Shown: positions 29,877 to 39,680 of the stretch, piece after piece
How the letters are laid out: every line of letters starts with the position of its first letter
Numbering within the stretch: position 1 is the first letter of the stretch
NCBI RefSeq assembly: GCF_014873705.1
Contig: NZ_JADBDS010000002.1
Coordinates: 682,001-746,000, forward strand
From: Mycobacterium sp. OAS707
GTDB lineage: Bacteria; Actinomycetota; Actinomycetes; Mycobacteriales; Mycobacteriaceae
Length of the DNA: 64,000 bases
Direction of reading: 5' to 3'
Made by a program: the position numbers and the translations under genes
The notes under the pieces: generated by a model
Seen by the model: only the letters and a program-made list of their open reading frames with translations
Databases searched by the model: none
What the model was told of the DNA's origin: nothing

Positions 29877-30505
29877 CAACGACAGAACTGACCGTCATCG
29901 CCGACGAAGTGGTCGATGCGTGTGCGCCATGGTCGGCGATCGTGCGGGCAGGCCAGACTCTGCAGATCATCGATCTGCACGGAAATCAGGCGGTCGACAC
30001 CCTGCTCTGGGGCGTCGCCGGCGATGAGGTGGATTACCGGTTGCGCTACAGCGCACAAGCCACCATTGCCGCGCAGCGCAACATCTTCCTGAGCACCGGT
30101 TCGGTGCTGCGGGCCGCCGACGGCACACCGCTGATGACGATCGTCGCCGACGATGTCGGCAACCACGACACCATCGCCGGCGCCTGCTCCAAGGAATCCA
30201 ACACGCTGCGCTACGGCCATCACACCGTGCACCAACACGCTTGCGCCGAGAACTTTTTGGCCGAGGGCGCCCGGTGGGGGCTTGGCAAGCGCGACATCGT
30301 GCCGAACATCAACTTCTTCATGAACGTGCCCGTCGAGGCCGACGGCACGCTCGGCATCGTCGACGGGCTTTCCGCCCCGGGCAAGTCGCTTTCGGTGCGC
30401 GCCGACCGCGACACACTCGTGCTGGTGTCGAACTGCCCGCAGATCAACAACCCCTGCAACGGCTTCAACCCCACACCCGTGCGGATGGTGATCTCGGCCC
30501 AATGA
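29873..30505 (+). CDS. Urea amidolyase-associated protein 2 (DUF1989; CgdB/CgdA-like)
   Basis: 210 residues, the UAAP2 partner. Seen: [41 protein letters not shown], a His/Cys cluster [14 protein letters not shown] and [16 protein letters not shown] ending [19 protein letters not shown]. The Cys and His residues ([19 protein letters not shown]) may bind metal and catalyse deimination, as proposed for the family. Paralogous in fold to the gene before it (shared IVRAG/VLGRG and GNHDT/GRHDT elements). ATG overlaps the previous stop and its stop overlaps the next ATG, each by four bases, so three subunits are probably made in balance. Confidence 0.85.
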   Translation: MTTTELTVIADEVVDACAPWSAIVRAGQTLQIIDLHGNQAVDTLLWGVAGDEVDYRLRYSAQATIAAQRNIFLSTGSVLRAADGTPLMTIVADDVGNHDTIAGACSKESNTLRYGHHTVHQHACAENFLAEGARWGLGKRDIVPNINFFMNVPVEADGTLGIVDGLSAPGKSLSVRADRDTLVLVSNCPQINNPCNGFNPTPVRMVISAQ

Positions 30506-32496
30506 GTGCCATCGAGGTGGTGCGGCCCGGGATGCTGACCACCGTGCAGGACTGGCCCGGCCGCATCGGCTACTGGCATGTGGGCGTGCCACCGTCAGGA
30601 CCGATGGACGATCTGTCGTTCCGGATCGGGAACCGCGTGCTCGGCAATCCGGAGGGCGCCGCAGGGCTGGAATGCACGAGAGGTGGTCCCGCCCTTCGCT
30701 TTCCGGATGGTGGACGAGTGTGCGTCACCGGCGCGCCGGTTGTCGTGACCCTGGACGGAACGCCAGTGCCGCAGTGGCAGTCGATCGCGGTCCCCGCCGG
30801 CTCAGTGCTGGATGTCGCGACGCTGACCGGTCCCGGAATGCGCTGCTACGTGTTGGTGGCAGGCGGCCTACAAGAACTCGAATACCTCGGCAGCACAGCC
30901 ACATTCACACTCGGCACATTCGGCGGACACGACGGCAGACCGCTGCGCGAAGGCGACGTGCTCACGGCAGCCCCGGATTCCGGACCGCTCGACGGCCGTC
31001 CCGCCCGCGCCGCGATCGACGAGCAGCCCAGCATCGGGCACCGCTGGGAGATCGCCGTCACCGAAGGCCCGCACGCAGCGCCCGAGTTCTTCACCCGCGC
31101 CGACATCGAGACGATCATCGGCACCGACTACACCGTGCACTTCAACTCCGATCGCACCGGGGTTCGTCTTGTTGGCCCGAAACCGCAGTGGGCGCGCAGC
31201 GACGGCGGCGAAGCCGGACTGCATCCGTCGAACATTCACGACAATGCTTACTGCGTAGGCGCTTTGGACTTCACCGGCGACACCCCGATCCTGCTCGGGC
31301 CGGACGGGCCGAGCCTCGGCGGTTTCGTCTGCCCGGTCACCGTGGTCGCCGCCGAGCGCTGGAAGCTCGGCCAGATGGCGCCGGGCGACACCGTGCGGTT
31401 TGTACCGGTGCGCGCCGACAGGGCGCCGTCGCTACGCACCATCGACGTCGACCGACGCGCGTCATTCCCACTGGTGATCTCGACGTCGAGCGACAACGAC
31501 GACGGTGTGCTCAGCCGGTTCATCGCCTCCGACGGCACCGACGTGACCCTGCGCCGCGCCGGCGACGGCGGAGTGCTTGTCGAGTACGGGCCGATGACGC
31601 TCGACCTGGTGATGCGGGCCAGGGTGCACGTGTTGTACGAACACCTGCTCGCCCAAGACATTCCGGGCATCATCGAGCTCACGCCTGGGGTCCGCTCGCT
31701 GCAGGTGCAGTTCGATCCATCCGCGATGTCGATCGCCGAAATGACCGACCTACTGGCCGGGCTCGACGGCAAGCTGCCCCCGTCACATCAGCTGGTCGTG
31801 CCGAGTCGCACTGTCCGGTTGCCGTTGTCGTGGGACGACCCTGCGACGCACGAAGCCATTCAGCGCTACATGCACGGCGTGCGGGCCGATGCGCCGTGGT
31901 GCCCGTGGAATATCGAATTCATCCGGCGCATCAACGGTCTCGACGATGTGGCGCAGGTGCACGACATCGTGTTCAACGCGGAGTATCTGGTGCTCGGGCT
32001 GGGCGATGTCTACCTGGGCGCCCCGGTCGCCACTCCGCTGGATCCGCGTCACCGGCTGGTCACCACGAAGTACAACCCGGCGCGCACCTGGACGCCGGAG
32101 AACGCCGTCGGCATCGGCGGCGCATACCTGTGCATCTACGGCATGGAGGGCCCCGGCGGCTACCAGTTCGTCGGCCGTACCACTCAGGTCTGGAATCACT
32201 GCCATCCAGGCAGCGCTCAGTCGTTCGAACCCGGAACACCTTGGCTGCTACGGTATTTCGATCGAATCAGCTTCTACCCGGTGAGCGCCGAAGAGCTGCT
32301 ACACCTGCGTGCCGAGATGGCCGCTGGCCGCGGCGACGTCGCGATCGACGACGGCAAGTTCTCGCTCGGTGACTATCAGGATTTCCTCACCGACAACGAC
32401 GCCAGCATCGCCGCGTTTCGTCAACAGCAGGCCGTCGCATTCTCAGCCGAGCGCAGGGCGTGGGACGAGGCCGGGGAATTCCGCCGAGCGTCCTGA
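30502..32496 (+). CDS. Carboxyltransferase-only urea/guanidine carboxylase component (KipA-KipI fusion)
   Basis: 664 residues. Order: KipA/AHS2 domain (about 1-280; starts [26 protein letters not shown]), KipI/AHS1 domain (about 320-520; [26 protein letters not shown]) and the C-terminal block specific to urea carboxylases ([34 protein letters not shown]). The protein stops at [15 protein letters not shown], where a full-length enzyme of about 1200 residues continues into a biotinyl domain with AMKM; that domain and the N-terminal biotin carboxylase are both missing. The ATG overlaps the previous stop (ATGA). It must borrow biotinylated carrier and biotin carboxylase from elsewhere, or have another activity such as a 5-oxoprolinase-like one. 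No allophanate hydrolase gene is adjacent. Confidence 0.85.
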   Translation: MSAIEVVRPGMLTTVQDWPGRIGYWHVGVPPSGPMDDLSFRIGNRVLGNPEGAAGLECTRGGPALRFPDGGRVCVTGAPVVVTLDGTPVPQWQSIAVPAGSVLDVATLTGPGMRCYVLVAGGLQELEYLGSTATFTLGTFGGHDGRPLREGDVLTAAPDSGPLDGRPARAAIDEQPSIGHRWEIAVTEGPHAAPEFFTRADIETIIGTDYTVHFNSDRTGVRLVGPKPQWARSDGGEAGLHPSNIHDNAYCVGALDFTGDTPILLGPDGPSLGGFVCPVTVVAAERWKLGQMAPGDTVRFVPVRADRAPSLRTIDVDRRASFPLVISTSSDNDDGVLSRFIASDGTDVTLRRAGDGGVLVEYGPMTLDLVMRARVHVLYEHLLAQDIPGIIELTPGVRSLQVQFDPSAMSIAEMTDLLAGLDGKLPPSHQLVVPSRTVRLPLSWDDPATHEAIQRYMHGVRADAPWCPWNIEFIRRINGLDDVAQVHDIVFNAEYLVLGLGDVYLGAPVATPLDPRHRLVTTKYNPARTWTPENAVGIGGAYLCIYGMEGPGGYQFVGRTTQVWNHCHPGSAQSFEPGTPWLLRYFDRISFYPVSAEELLHLRAEMAAGRGDVAIDDGKFSLGDYQDFLTDNDASIAAFRQQQAVAFSAERRAWDEAGEFRRAS

Positions 32497-32532
32497 AGCC
32501 GTTCGCTTTCGTATGGCACGCTGTGTTGCACT

Positions 32533-34032
32533 ATGGCGAAATCCAGCGACCAGGCGAATTCCAGGTATCTGGAGGTCGAGCGCAAGTTCGAGGTGTTCGA
32601 GTCGACAGTCAGCCCTTCGTTCGAGGGGCTGTCCTCGGTCGCCCGTGTAGCCCGCCAGCCGGTGCAGCACCTCGAGGCGGTCTACTTCGACACGCCGGCC
32701 CATGACCTCGCCGCCCGCCGAGTCACGTTGCGGCGCCGCACCGGGGGCACTGACGCGGGTTGGCACCTCAAGCTGCCTGCCGGACCCGATGCCCGCACAG
32801 AGGTGCGTGCGCCGCTCGGCGACGAGGGCAGCGACACAGTTCCAAATGAATTGCTCGACGTCGTGCTGGCCATCGTGCGGGACCGGCCCGTCGCTCCCGT
32901 CGCGCGCATCTCGACCACCCGCACCGTCGACATGCTTTACGGACCAGACGGCGCAGCGGTCGCGGAGTTCTGCGACGACCATGTCGTGGCCCGCGCCGAA
33001 GACGACGATGAGGACGCCGAGCAGCAATGGCGCGAGTGGGAGTTGGAGCTCGCCGACGGCGGCGATCACGACCTGCTGGACCGGCTGACGCACCGGCTAC
33101 TCGACGCGGGGGCGGCACCGGCCGCACACGGCTCGAAGCTCGCGCGCGTTCTCGACCGCGAGGAGACCGCCGGAGCGGATGCGGTCGCGCCGTCCGCCGA
33201 CCCGGTGCACCGCGCGGTCGCCGAGCAAGTCGAGCAGCTGGTGGAATGGGATCGGGCGGTGCGCGCCGACGTCTACGACTCGGTGCACCAGATGCGCGTC
33301 ACTACACGCAAGATCCGCAGCCTGTTGCAGGCGTCGGAGGGCGCCTTCGGCATCAGCGACGACGCGTGGGTGCTCGACGAGTTGCGGCAATTGGCAGCGG
33401 TTTTGGGTGTGGCACGCGACGCCGAGGTGCTCGCCGAGCGCTACGAGAAGGCGCTCGACGACCTGCCCGCCGAGTTGGTGCGCGGGCCGGTGCGCGAGCG
33501 CCTGGTCGAGGGCGCGAAGAAGCACTACAAGTCCGGCTGGCGACGGTCGCTGATCGCGATGCGGTCGCAACGCTATTTCCGGCTACTGGATGCGCTGGAG
33601 GGCCTGGTGGCCGCCCATCCGCCGCCGACGCCCCCCGGCGAGGAGCCAGCCGAGTTGACGATCGACTCGGCATACCGCCGGGTGCGCAAGGCCGCCAAGC
33701 GTGCCGCGCATGCGGTCGAGGAGGACCGCGACGAGGCCCTGCATCGAATCCGCAAGGGCGCCAAGCGGCTTCGCTACACCGCGGCAGCCACCGGCGCGGA
33801 CAAGGTGTCCGGGCGCGCGAAGACGATTCAGACGCTGCTCGGTGACCATCAGGACAGTGTGGTCAGTCGCACCCATCTGAGCCACCAGGCCGAGGCCGCG
33901 CACGCCGCGGGCGAGGACACCTTCACCTATGGGTTGCTCTATCAACTCGAAGACGACCTGGCACGCCGATCGCGCGCCCAACTCGACGCGGCGCTGAAGA
34001 AGCTGGACCGCTCGGTGCGCAAAAAGCGCTAA
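32533..34032 (+). CDS. CYTH and CHAD domain protein (Rv2226-like)
   Basis: 499 residues. The N-terminal CYTH domain has the phosphate-binding ExExK motif (E14, E16, K18 in EVERKF) and the antiparallel beta tunnel residues (LRRRTGG, WHLKLPAGP); members act on triphosphates. The CHAD domain (about 225-490) is a helical bundle rich in conserved His, Arg and Lys (VHQMRVTTRKIRSLL, ALHRIRKGAKRLRYTA), and binds polyphosphate in studied proteins. A cytosolic polyphosphate-related role is inferred. ATG start; 36 bases after the carboxylase operon, but conserved with rnpB in other mycobacteria, so it belongs to the core. Confidence 0.9.
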   Translation: MAKSSDQANSRYLEVERKFEVFESTVSPSFEGLSSVARVARQPVQHLEAVYFDTPAHDLAARRVTLRRRTGGTDAGWHLKLPAGPDARTEVRAPLGDEGSDTVPNELLDVVLAIVRDRPVAPVARISTTRTVDMLYGPDGAAVAEFCDDHVVARAEDDDEDAEQQWREWELELADGGDHDLLDRLTHRLLDAGAAPAAHGSKLARVLDREETAGADAVAPSADPVHRAVAEQVEQLVEWDRAVRADVYDSVHQMRVTTRKIRSLLQASEGAFGISDDAWVLDELRQLAAVLGVARDAEVLAERYEKALDDLPAELVRGPVRERLVEGAKKHYKSGWRRSLIAMRSQRYFRLLDALEGLVAAHPPPTPPGEEPAELTIDSAYRRVRKAAKRAAHAVEEDRDEALHRIRKGAKRLRYTAAATGADKVSGRAKTIQTLLGDHQDSVVSRTHLSHQAEAAHAAGEDTFTYGLLYQLEDDLARRSRAQLDAALKKLDRSVRKKR

Positions 34033-34040
34033 GCCGAGCG

Positions 34041-34473
<433 letters not shown>

Positions 34474-34487
34474 ACCATAATGATCGC

Positions 34488-34940
34488 ATGACGCAGGTTC
34501 CGCCTGCCCGATATCTCCAGCGGGCCAAGGATCTGGTCGACGCGCGTTACGCCGAGCCGATCACCGTCGACGACCTGGCCGCGGCTGCCGGGCTGTCGCG
34601 GGCCCATTTCAGCAGGATGTTCACCCGCACCTTCGGCGAATCACCGCGGTCGTATCTGCAGTCGCGACGTCTCGAGCGGGCCGCTGCGCTGTTGCGGTAC
34701 ACCGACCGCTCGGTGGCAGACATCTGCGTGATGGTCGGCCTGCTGAGCGTCGGGTCGTTCACCACCAGCTTCGCGCGGGTCTACGGAAAGCCGCCTGCCG
34801 CTTACCGGGCCAGCATGCCGCCCGCCGCGATCCACGCGCGGGTGCCCAGTTGCATCCTGCGCCGTGACACGCGGCGGCCCGCCGACAGCCGGGTGAAGAC
34901 AGCACACGGGGAGAAGACGGACGGCAACGGCCGACCGTAG
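34488..34940 (+). CDS. Short AraC family transcriptional regulator
   Basis: 150 residues. Two helix-turn-helix motifs of the AraC domain take up residues 8-108 (ITVDDLAAAAGLSRAHFSRMF and VADICVMVGLLSVGSFTTSFAR), ending YGKPPAAYR. There is no effector-binding domain; the rest is a basic tail with CILRRDTRR. ATG start 15 bases beyond the rnpB 5' end, so its coding region overlaps the rnpB promoter. It is followed four bases later by a VOC protein, a pairing seen often in actinobacteria in which the regulator controls the VOC gene. Confidence 0.88.
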   Translation: MTQVPPARYLQRAKDLVDARYAEPITVDDLAAAAGLSRAHFSRMFTRTFGESPRSYLQSRRLERAAALLRYTDRSVADICVMVGLLSVGSFTTSFARVYGKPPAAYRASMPPAAIHARVPSCILRRDTRRPADSRVKTAHGEKTDGNGRP

Positions 34941-34944
34941 CGTC

Positions 34945-35388
34945 GTGCACATGATCAAAGTTGCCAGCGCCCACTTGTGGGTACACGACCAGGGAGTCGC
35001 ACTGAAGTACTGGACCGAAAAGGTGGGTATGGAAGTGCGCCAGGATGTTTCGTTCCCCGAGGAGATGGGCGAGTTCCGGTGGTTGACCGTCGGCCCGCGT
35101 GGTCAGGACGACGTGTCGATAGTGCTGATGGCTGTCCCCGGCGAGCCGGTGATGGATGAGGCAACGCGCAAGGAGGTGCTCAACCTCACCGCGAAGGGTT
35201 TCGCCGGAACCGTTTTCCTGACCACCGACGACTGCCAGGCCAGCTACGAGGAGATGAAGGCGCGCGGCGTCGAGTTCACCGAGGAGCCACACCAGATGCC
35301 GTACGGCATCGACTGTGGATTCCGCGATCCCTCCGGCAACAGCGTCCGACTGACTCAATTGACGGAGATCCCCGCCAATACTGGGTAG
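34945..35388 (+). CDS. VOC superfamily (glyoxalase-like) protein
   Basis: 147 residues from GTG at 34945 (an ATG at 34951 is equally possible). Two beta-alpha-beta-beta-beta units: VASAHLWVHDQGVALKYW at the start and AGTVFLTTDDCQASYEEMKARGV in the second half, with DPSGNSVRLTQ at the end, as in dioxygenase/bleomycin-resistance-like proteins. Substrate unknown. The stop abuts the next GTG directly (TAG|GTG), and the AraC gene ends four bases before, so three genes form one transcript. Confidence 0.85.
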   Translation: MHMIKVASAHLWVHDQGVALKYWTEKVGMEVRQDVSFPEEMGEFRWLTVGPRGQDDVSIVLMAVPGEPVMDEATRKEVLNLTAKGFAGTVFLTTDDCQASYEEMKARGVEFTEEPHQMPYGIDCGFRDPSGNSVRLTQLTEIPANTG

Positions 35389-35901
35389 GTGCGAACCTCG
35401 ACCGCAGCGGTTGGGTCGGCCAACTTCTTTGTGGCGGCCCCCGGAACCTTCGTTGGGCTGGGCCCGTGGTTGATCACCCACTGGGAGATCCCGGGGTCCA
35501 GCCCACCGTTGCGTGTGGTCCTCGGAGTCGTGTTGATCGGGGCCGGCCTCATCCCGCCGATCCACGCGTTCGTCCAATTCGCCAGGGCCGGTGGGACGCC
35601 GATGCCCGCCGCACCGACGGAGTGCCTTGTCGTGACGGGGTTCAACCGCTTCGTACGCAACCCGATGTACGTGGGCCTGCTCACCGCGGTCCTCGGACAG
35701 GCACTGCTTTTCGACAGCCTCTGGCTCGTCCTCTACGCAGCGCTGTTCTGGATCGCGACAGCGTCATTCGTCCACTGGTACGAGGAGCCGACGCTACTCC
35801 GTACCTACGGAGAGCAATATGCGGAGTACCGCCGCAATGTGCCTGCGTGGACGCCACGCCTGACGCCGTGGCATCCGCCTCAGAAGGGTGGGGGTTCGTA
35901 G
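35389..35901 (+). CDS. Isoprenylcysteine carboxyl methyltransferase family membrane protein
   Basis: 170 residues, GTG start directly after the VOC stop. Hydrophobic segments (LRVVLGVVLIGAGLIPPIH, YVGLLTAVLGQALLF, LWLVLYAALFWIATASFV) and the ICMT/PEMT signature: GFNRFVRNPMYVG for SAM binding and YEEPTLLRTYGEQYAEYRRNVPAWTPR for the C-terminal cofactor lid. Probably an inner-membrane SAM-dependent methyltransferase; substrate unknown. The C-terminus runs 22 bases into the convergent 13E12-family gene. Confidence 0.86.
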   Translation: MRTSTAAVGSANFFVAAPGTFVGLGPWLITHWEIPGSSPPLRVVLGVVLIGAGLIPPIHAFVQFARAGGTPMPAAPTECLVVTGFNRFVRNPMYVGLLTAVLGQALLFDSLWLVLYAALFWIATASFVHWYEEPTLLRTYGEQYAEYRRNVPAWTPRLTPWHPPQKGGGS

Positions 35902-37295
35902 TTGGTGGCGAGCCAGGCTTGGCGTTGTTGTTCTTCTTCGGCGATGAGTTGGGTGCGTTGGCGGCGTTCGGCGTTGATGCGGTCGCGTCGGTCTTGGGCG
36001 CGGGTTTGCTTGCGGCGCGGCATCATCAACGTGCGGTAGTGGGTGGGCTGCTCGCCGGTTGACACCGGCAGCTCGCCGGTGGATTGGCCCAGGGTGGGGA
36101 ACAGTGCCGCACCGTGGGCCTGGCTGATGTAGGTGTGTCCGGTCGGGGCGGTGAGAATGATTGTGCCGTCAGGCAATTGCTGCTCACCCCAGCCGCTGTG
36201 GAAGGTCTTGATCAAATGATGAATACCGCAGTAGTGCTTGAGATCGGAGGCATGGGTGAACCCGGCAGGATAGGGCACGGTGTGGTCAAGCTCGCATTTG
36301 GCCACCGGTCGGTCACAGCCCGGCCAGCGACACGTCAAGTCGCGCCACTGGGTGAATTCGCGGGTGATCACCGAAGGCCGATACCCCGGATCCGGCGGGC
36401 CCACCGGAATCCGCACCGGGTCGAGCTCTGCGGTGGCGGCCAACTCACGCACCGATTCGGCGGGCAAGATCCCAAACCCGGGCAGATAACCCGGCGCATC
36501 ACTGCGGCCCTCGACAGTGGCCTGTTCGGCCAACACATGAATCACCGCAGCATCGACGGCCACACCCTCGCCCGGCGCCGGGCAATCATCTAATCCACAT
36601 CGGCACTCCAGGGCGGCTTCCCGGCGCGCCAGCGCCCAGCCGGCATCAGCGCGGCGCTGGGCGTGGGTGCGCGGATCGTTGGCACACACGCTGGCAGCCA
36701 ACGCATCCAACGCCTGATCCAACGCCGCACCCGCGTCGGCGGTGACCCGCCCGCGAACATCGGCCATGCCCGCAACGCCCGGCTCGATCGTCAGGTGGCG
36801 GTTGTCTTTGACCTCCGGCGCCACCCGCACCCCAGCCGGATCGAACCGGGCCACCCACTGATCCACCCGGTCCTTGAGTTTCGGCCCGGAAAGCTTCATC
36901 CACTTCACACAGCGCGCGGCGATCGCCTCATCCAACTCCGGCATGATTGTGTCATCGACGTTCTCGGTGCGATTGACGACGGTGGCCACCAACCGAAAAT
37001 CGATCACCCCGGACACGAACACCCGCGCCAGCCGCGGCAGCCGATGCCACAAGTTGCAGGCGAACTGCACCTGACCCACCGCCCGGGCATGGCTGATGTT
37101 CTGCACCGCCGACACCTCGGCGGCCACCGCATCACAATCATCGGCACACCACCACTGGCGGTCAGCCAACGCACCCCGGCGCCGGACATACAACTCGGCC
37201 ACCGCGGCCAGGCGTTGGGCGATCGACGTCGACTCCTCACGAGTCGCCTCGCCCATCACCTCGATGAGCTCACCATCCCCAACATCTTCGAACAC
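35880..37295 (-). CDS. HNH endonuclease of the 13E12/DUF222 family
   Basis: 471 residues. The N-terminal DUF222 part (about 1-320) is followed by an HNH domain near 325-375: CRWPGCDRPVAKCELDHTVPY, then SDLKHYCGIHHLIKTFH, with two Cys pairs, the ELDH His and the second His. The tail is Arg/Gln-rich. Proteins of this family are encoded in many near-identical copies in mycobacterial genomes (REP13E12 elements), where they behave like repeats and one class contains a phage attachment site. GTG start. It fits tightly between two unrelated genes, overlapping the methyltransferase end by 22 bases and stopping 21 bases from the helicase. Confidence 0.88.
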   Translation of the reverse strand: MFEDVGDGELIEVMGEATREESTSIAQRLAAVAELYVRRRGALADRQWWCADDCDAVAAEVSAVQNISHARAVGQVQFACNLWHRLPRLARVFVSGVIDFRLVATVVNRTENVDDTIMPELDEAIAARCVKWMKLSGPKLKDRVDQWVARFDPAGVRVAPEVKDNRHLTIEPGVAGMADVRGRVTADAGAALDQALDALAASVCANDPRTHAQRRADAGWALARREAALECRCGLDDCPAPGEGVAVDAAVIHVLAEQATVEGRSDAPGYLPGFGILPAESVRELAATAELDPVRIPVGPPDPGYRPSVITREFTQWRDLTCRWPGCDRPVAKCELDHTVPYPAGFTHASDLKHYCGIHHLIKTFHSGWGEQQLPDGTIILTAPTGHTYISQAHGAALFPTLGQSTGELPVSTGEQPTHYRTLMMPRRKQTRAQDRRDRINAERRQRTQLIAEEEQQRQAWLATNYEPPPF

Positions 37296-37316
37296 ATGTT
37301 CGACTATGCCACACCC

Positions 37317-39509
37317 CTACGACAAGTCGGCAAGACCCGCCAGGGCCCGCGGCAGCGGCCCCTGGTGCAGGACGCCGAGGCGTTGGGTGGCCCGGGTGAG
37401 CGCGACGTAAAGCTCAGCGGCGCCACGTGGGCCGTCGGCCAGTATCCGTTCGGGCTCCACCACCAGGACGGCGTCGAACTCCAGCCCCTTGGTCTCCGCG
37501 GGCGCCACTGCACCCGGCACATCGGGCGGTCCGATCACCACACTGGTGCCTTCCCGACCGGCTTCCTCGTTGACGAATTCCTCGATGGCAGCGGGCAATT
37601 CGGCCTCGGTGACCCGCCTGGCCCATGGCGCTACGCCCGACGCGCGGACCGACTCCGGTGGTTGCACGCCCGGCGCGAACTCGGCTAGCAACGCCGCCGC
37701 CACGGTCATGATCTCCGCCGGGGTGCGGTAGTTCACCGACAACGGCCGGTACACCCAGCGGCCCGGCACGTACGGCTCCAGCACCGTGTCCCACGACCTC
37801 GCTCCGGCCTCCGAACGGCGCTGCGCGAGGTCGCCCACGATCGTGAAGGAGCGGCTCGGGCAGCGTCGCATCAGCACGCGCCAGTCCATCTCGGACAGTT
37901 CCTGGGCCTCATCGACGACGACGTGCCGGAAGGTCCAGTCGCGATCGGCGCTCGCGCGCTCGGCAAGATCCCTGGTGTCGCGCTCGACGAACCGCTCGGC
38001 CAGGTCTTCGCCGTAGAGCATGTCGGTTGCCAGCAAGTGATCCTCGTCGTCCATCAGATCCTCGCGGCTGACCATCATTTCCAGCACACCCGCGGCGTAC
38101 TCCACTTCGGCTTTGCGCTCCCGCTCCGCGGCGTCGTCGCCCCGCTTGTCGCGACCCAGCAGCTCCACCAGCTCGTCGAGCAGCGGCACATCCGAGACGG
38201 TCCAGGCCTCGCCGTCAGCGCGCCACAGCGCTTCGTCGGCGCCCGCGGCCCGCAACCGGTCACGCGACGTGTAGAGCTCTGCGAGCACTGTTTCGGGTGT
38301 CAGGATCGGCCAGAGTTGGTCAAGCGCTGCGATGAATTCGTCGTTGTTGGCGAGTTCGGCGATCATGTCCGCGCGCATGTTCTCCCAGGCTTCACCGTCG
38401 TCACGGGTCAGCCAGCCTCGGCCCACCAGAGCGATCGCCCTCTCGGTGAGCACGTACGTGACGATCTCGCTGAACACGGCGCGTGCCTCGTTGTGGGGCA
38501 GCCCACTGGCGCGCGCCTCTTCGATGGCCCATTCGGCGATCTCGGCGTTGATCCGCATCGTGACGTCTTTCAGGCCGATCTCGATCGGCTCATGCGGCAG
38601 TCGCTGGTGTTCGGCGACCGCGGCCGCCAGCACCGCGAGGATGTCGCGAGAACCCTTGAGCCGCATGACATCCGGATTGTCCTCGGCGGTGACGTTCAGG
38701 CCGGGCATCAGGTCGCCCATCGTCATGAACACGACGTTGGTCTCGCCAAGCGAAGGCAGCACGCGGCCGATGTAGTTCAGAAAAGCCGGATTGGGCCCGA
38801 CCACCAGTACGCCGTGGCGTTCGATCCTCTCTCGCTGGGTGTAGAGCAGATACGCGACGCGATGCAGCGCGACGACCGTCTTTCCGGTGCCTGGACCGCC
38901 CTCGATGACCAACACCCCGGGATGATCGAGACGGATGATCTCGTCCTGCTCGGCCTGGATCGTCGCCACGATGTCGCGCATCCCGTCACCGCGTGGCGCA
39001 TCGACTGCAGCCAGCAGGGCCGAGTCCCCTCGTCCGCCGCGCTCTGCGCCGTCAGGGCGACCGAGCACCTCGTCGGTGAAATCGACCACGCGACGCCCAA
39101 GGGTCTGGAACTGGCGACGCCTGCGCATGTTCTCCGGGCTGGCGGCGGTCGCGACGTAGAACGGACGGGCCGCGGGCGCCCGCCAGTCGAGCAGCAGCGG
39201 GTGGTAGTCGTTCTGGTCGTCGAACAGGCCGATCCGCCCGATGTAGGAGCGTTCGCCCGACACGCTGTCCAACCGGCCGAAACACAGCCCCGGGTCAGCC
39301 ACGTTGAGCCGAGCCATCTCCCTGGCCTGCGCGCGTACCTCGACATCCCGATCGACCAGCGTCCCGCCATTCTGGGCATCAATCGGGGCGCGCAACGCCG
39401 CGCGGTATTTATCTTTCGCACGCTCGCGCTCGACGTCGAGTCGCTCGTACAGCGCTGCCACATACTCGCGCTCGGCTTCCAGTTCTACTTCGTAGTCCTG
39501 AGTTGACAC
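37317..39509 (-). CDS. helR: HelR/HelD-type RNA polymerase-associated helicase
   Basis: 730 residues from the GTG at 39509 (MSTQDYEVELEAEREYV), which has AGGGGG before it; upstream in-frame codons are promoter. The N-terminal coiled coil (to about 75) is the HelD arm that enters the RNA polymerase channel. A UvrD-like motor follows: Walker A EGGPGTGKT near 204-212, Walker B-like FRHVVVDEAQELSEMDW, and motif VI ELYVALTRATQRLGVL. HelR proteins displace rifamycins from RNA polymerase and confer tolerance in mycobacteria such as M. abscessus. A rifamycin-associated element upstream (39565-39582) supports HelR over a general UvrD helicase. Confidence 0.88.
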   Translation of the reverse strand: MSTQDYEVELEAEREYVAALYERLDVERERAKDKYRAALRAPIDAQNGGTLVDRDVEVRAQAREMARLNVADPGLCFGRLDSVSGERSYIGRIGLFDDQNDYHPLLLDWRAPAARPFYVATAASPENMRRRRQFQTLGRRVVDFTDEVLGRPDGAERGGRGDSALLAAVDAPRGDGMRDIVATIQAEQDEIIRLDHPGVLVIEGGPGTGKTVVALHRVAYLLYTQRERIERHGVLVVGPNPAFLNYIGRVLPSLGETNVVFMTMGDLMPGLNVTAEDNPDVMRLKGSRDILAVLAAAVAEHQRLPHEPIEIGLKDVTMRINAEIAEWAIEEARASGLPHNEARAVFSEIVTYVLTERAIALVGRGWLTRDDGEAWENMRADMIAELANNDEFIAALDQLWPILTPETVLAELYTSRDRLRAAGADEALWRADGEAWTVSDVPLLDELVELLGRDKRGDDAAERERKAEVEYAAGVLEMMVSREDLMDDEDHLLATDMLYGEDLAERFVERDTRDLAERASADRDWTFRHVVVDEAQELSEMDWRVLMRRCPSRSFTIVGDLAQRRSEAGARSWDTVLEPYVPGRWVYRPLSVNYRTPAEIMTVAAALLAEFAPGVQPPESVRASGVAPWARRVTEAELPAAIEEFVNEEAGREGTSVVIGPPDVPGAVAPAETKGLEFDAVLVVEPERILADGPRGAAELYVALTRATQRLGVLHQGPLPRALAGLADLS

Positions 39510-39564
39510 AGTCCCCCTGTTGGATCGACTTCTGGCGTAGCTCAGCGATTTTGCGGCATGACCC

Positions 39565-39582
39565 GGGTCTTGCCGCAAGCCC
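39565..39582 (-). promoter_or_regulatory. Rifamycin-associated element (RAE) upstream of helR
   Basis: Read on the minus strand, GGGCTTGCGGCAAGACCC, with the palindromic core CTTGC-G-GCAAG (39569-39579). It agrees with the rifamycin-associated element found before rifamycin-resistance genes in actinomycetes. It ends 55 bases before the helR start. A second, weaker half (TTGCGGCA at 39551-39558 on the plus strand) lies beside it. Confidence 0.85.
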
Positions 39583-39680
39583 TCTTCTGCGTTATAAGTT
39601 AGAAGTGGCAAGGAGCGTTTCTCCTTGCCTTTCTTGTTTCACCGATCTCACGTTTCGCCAACGCGCCGCGTCTACCGGGT

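Noticed and set aside
37317..39611. Longer start for the helicase at 39611
   Set aside because: It would read through the rifamycin-associated element and promoter; the GTG at 39509 has a ribosome site and the family N-terminus.
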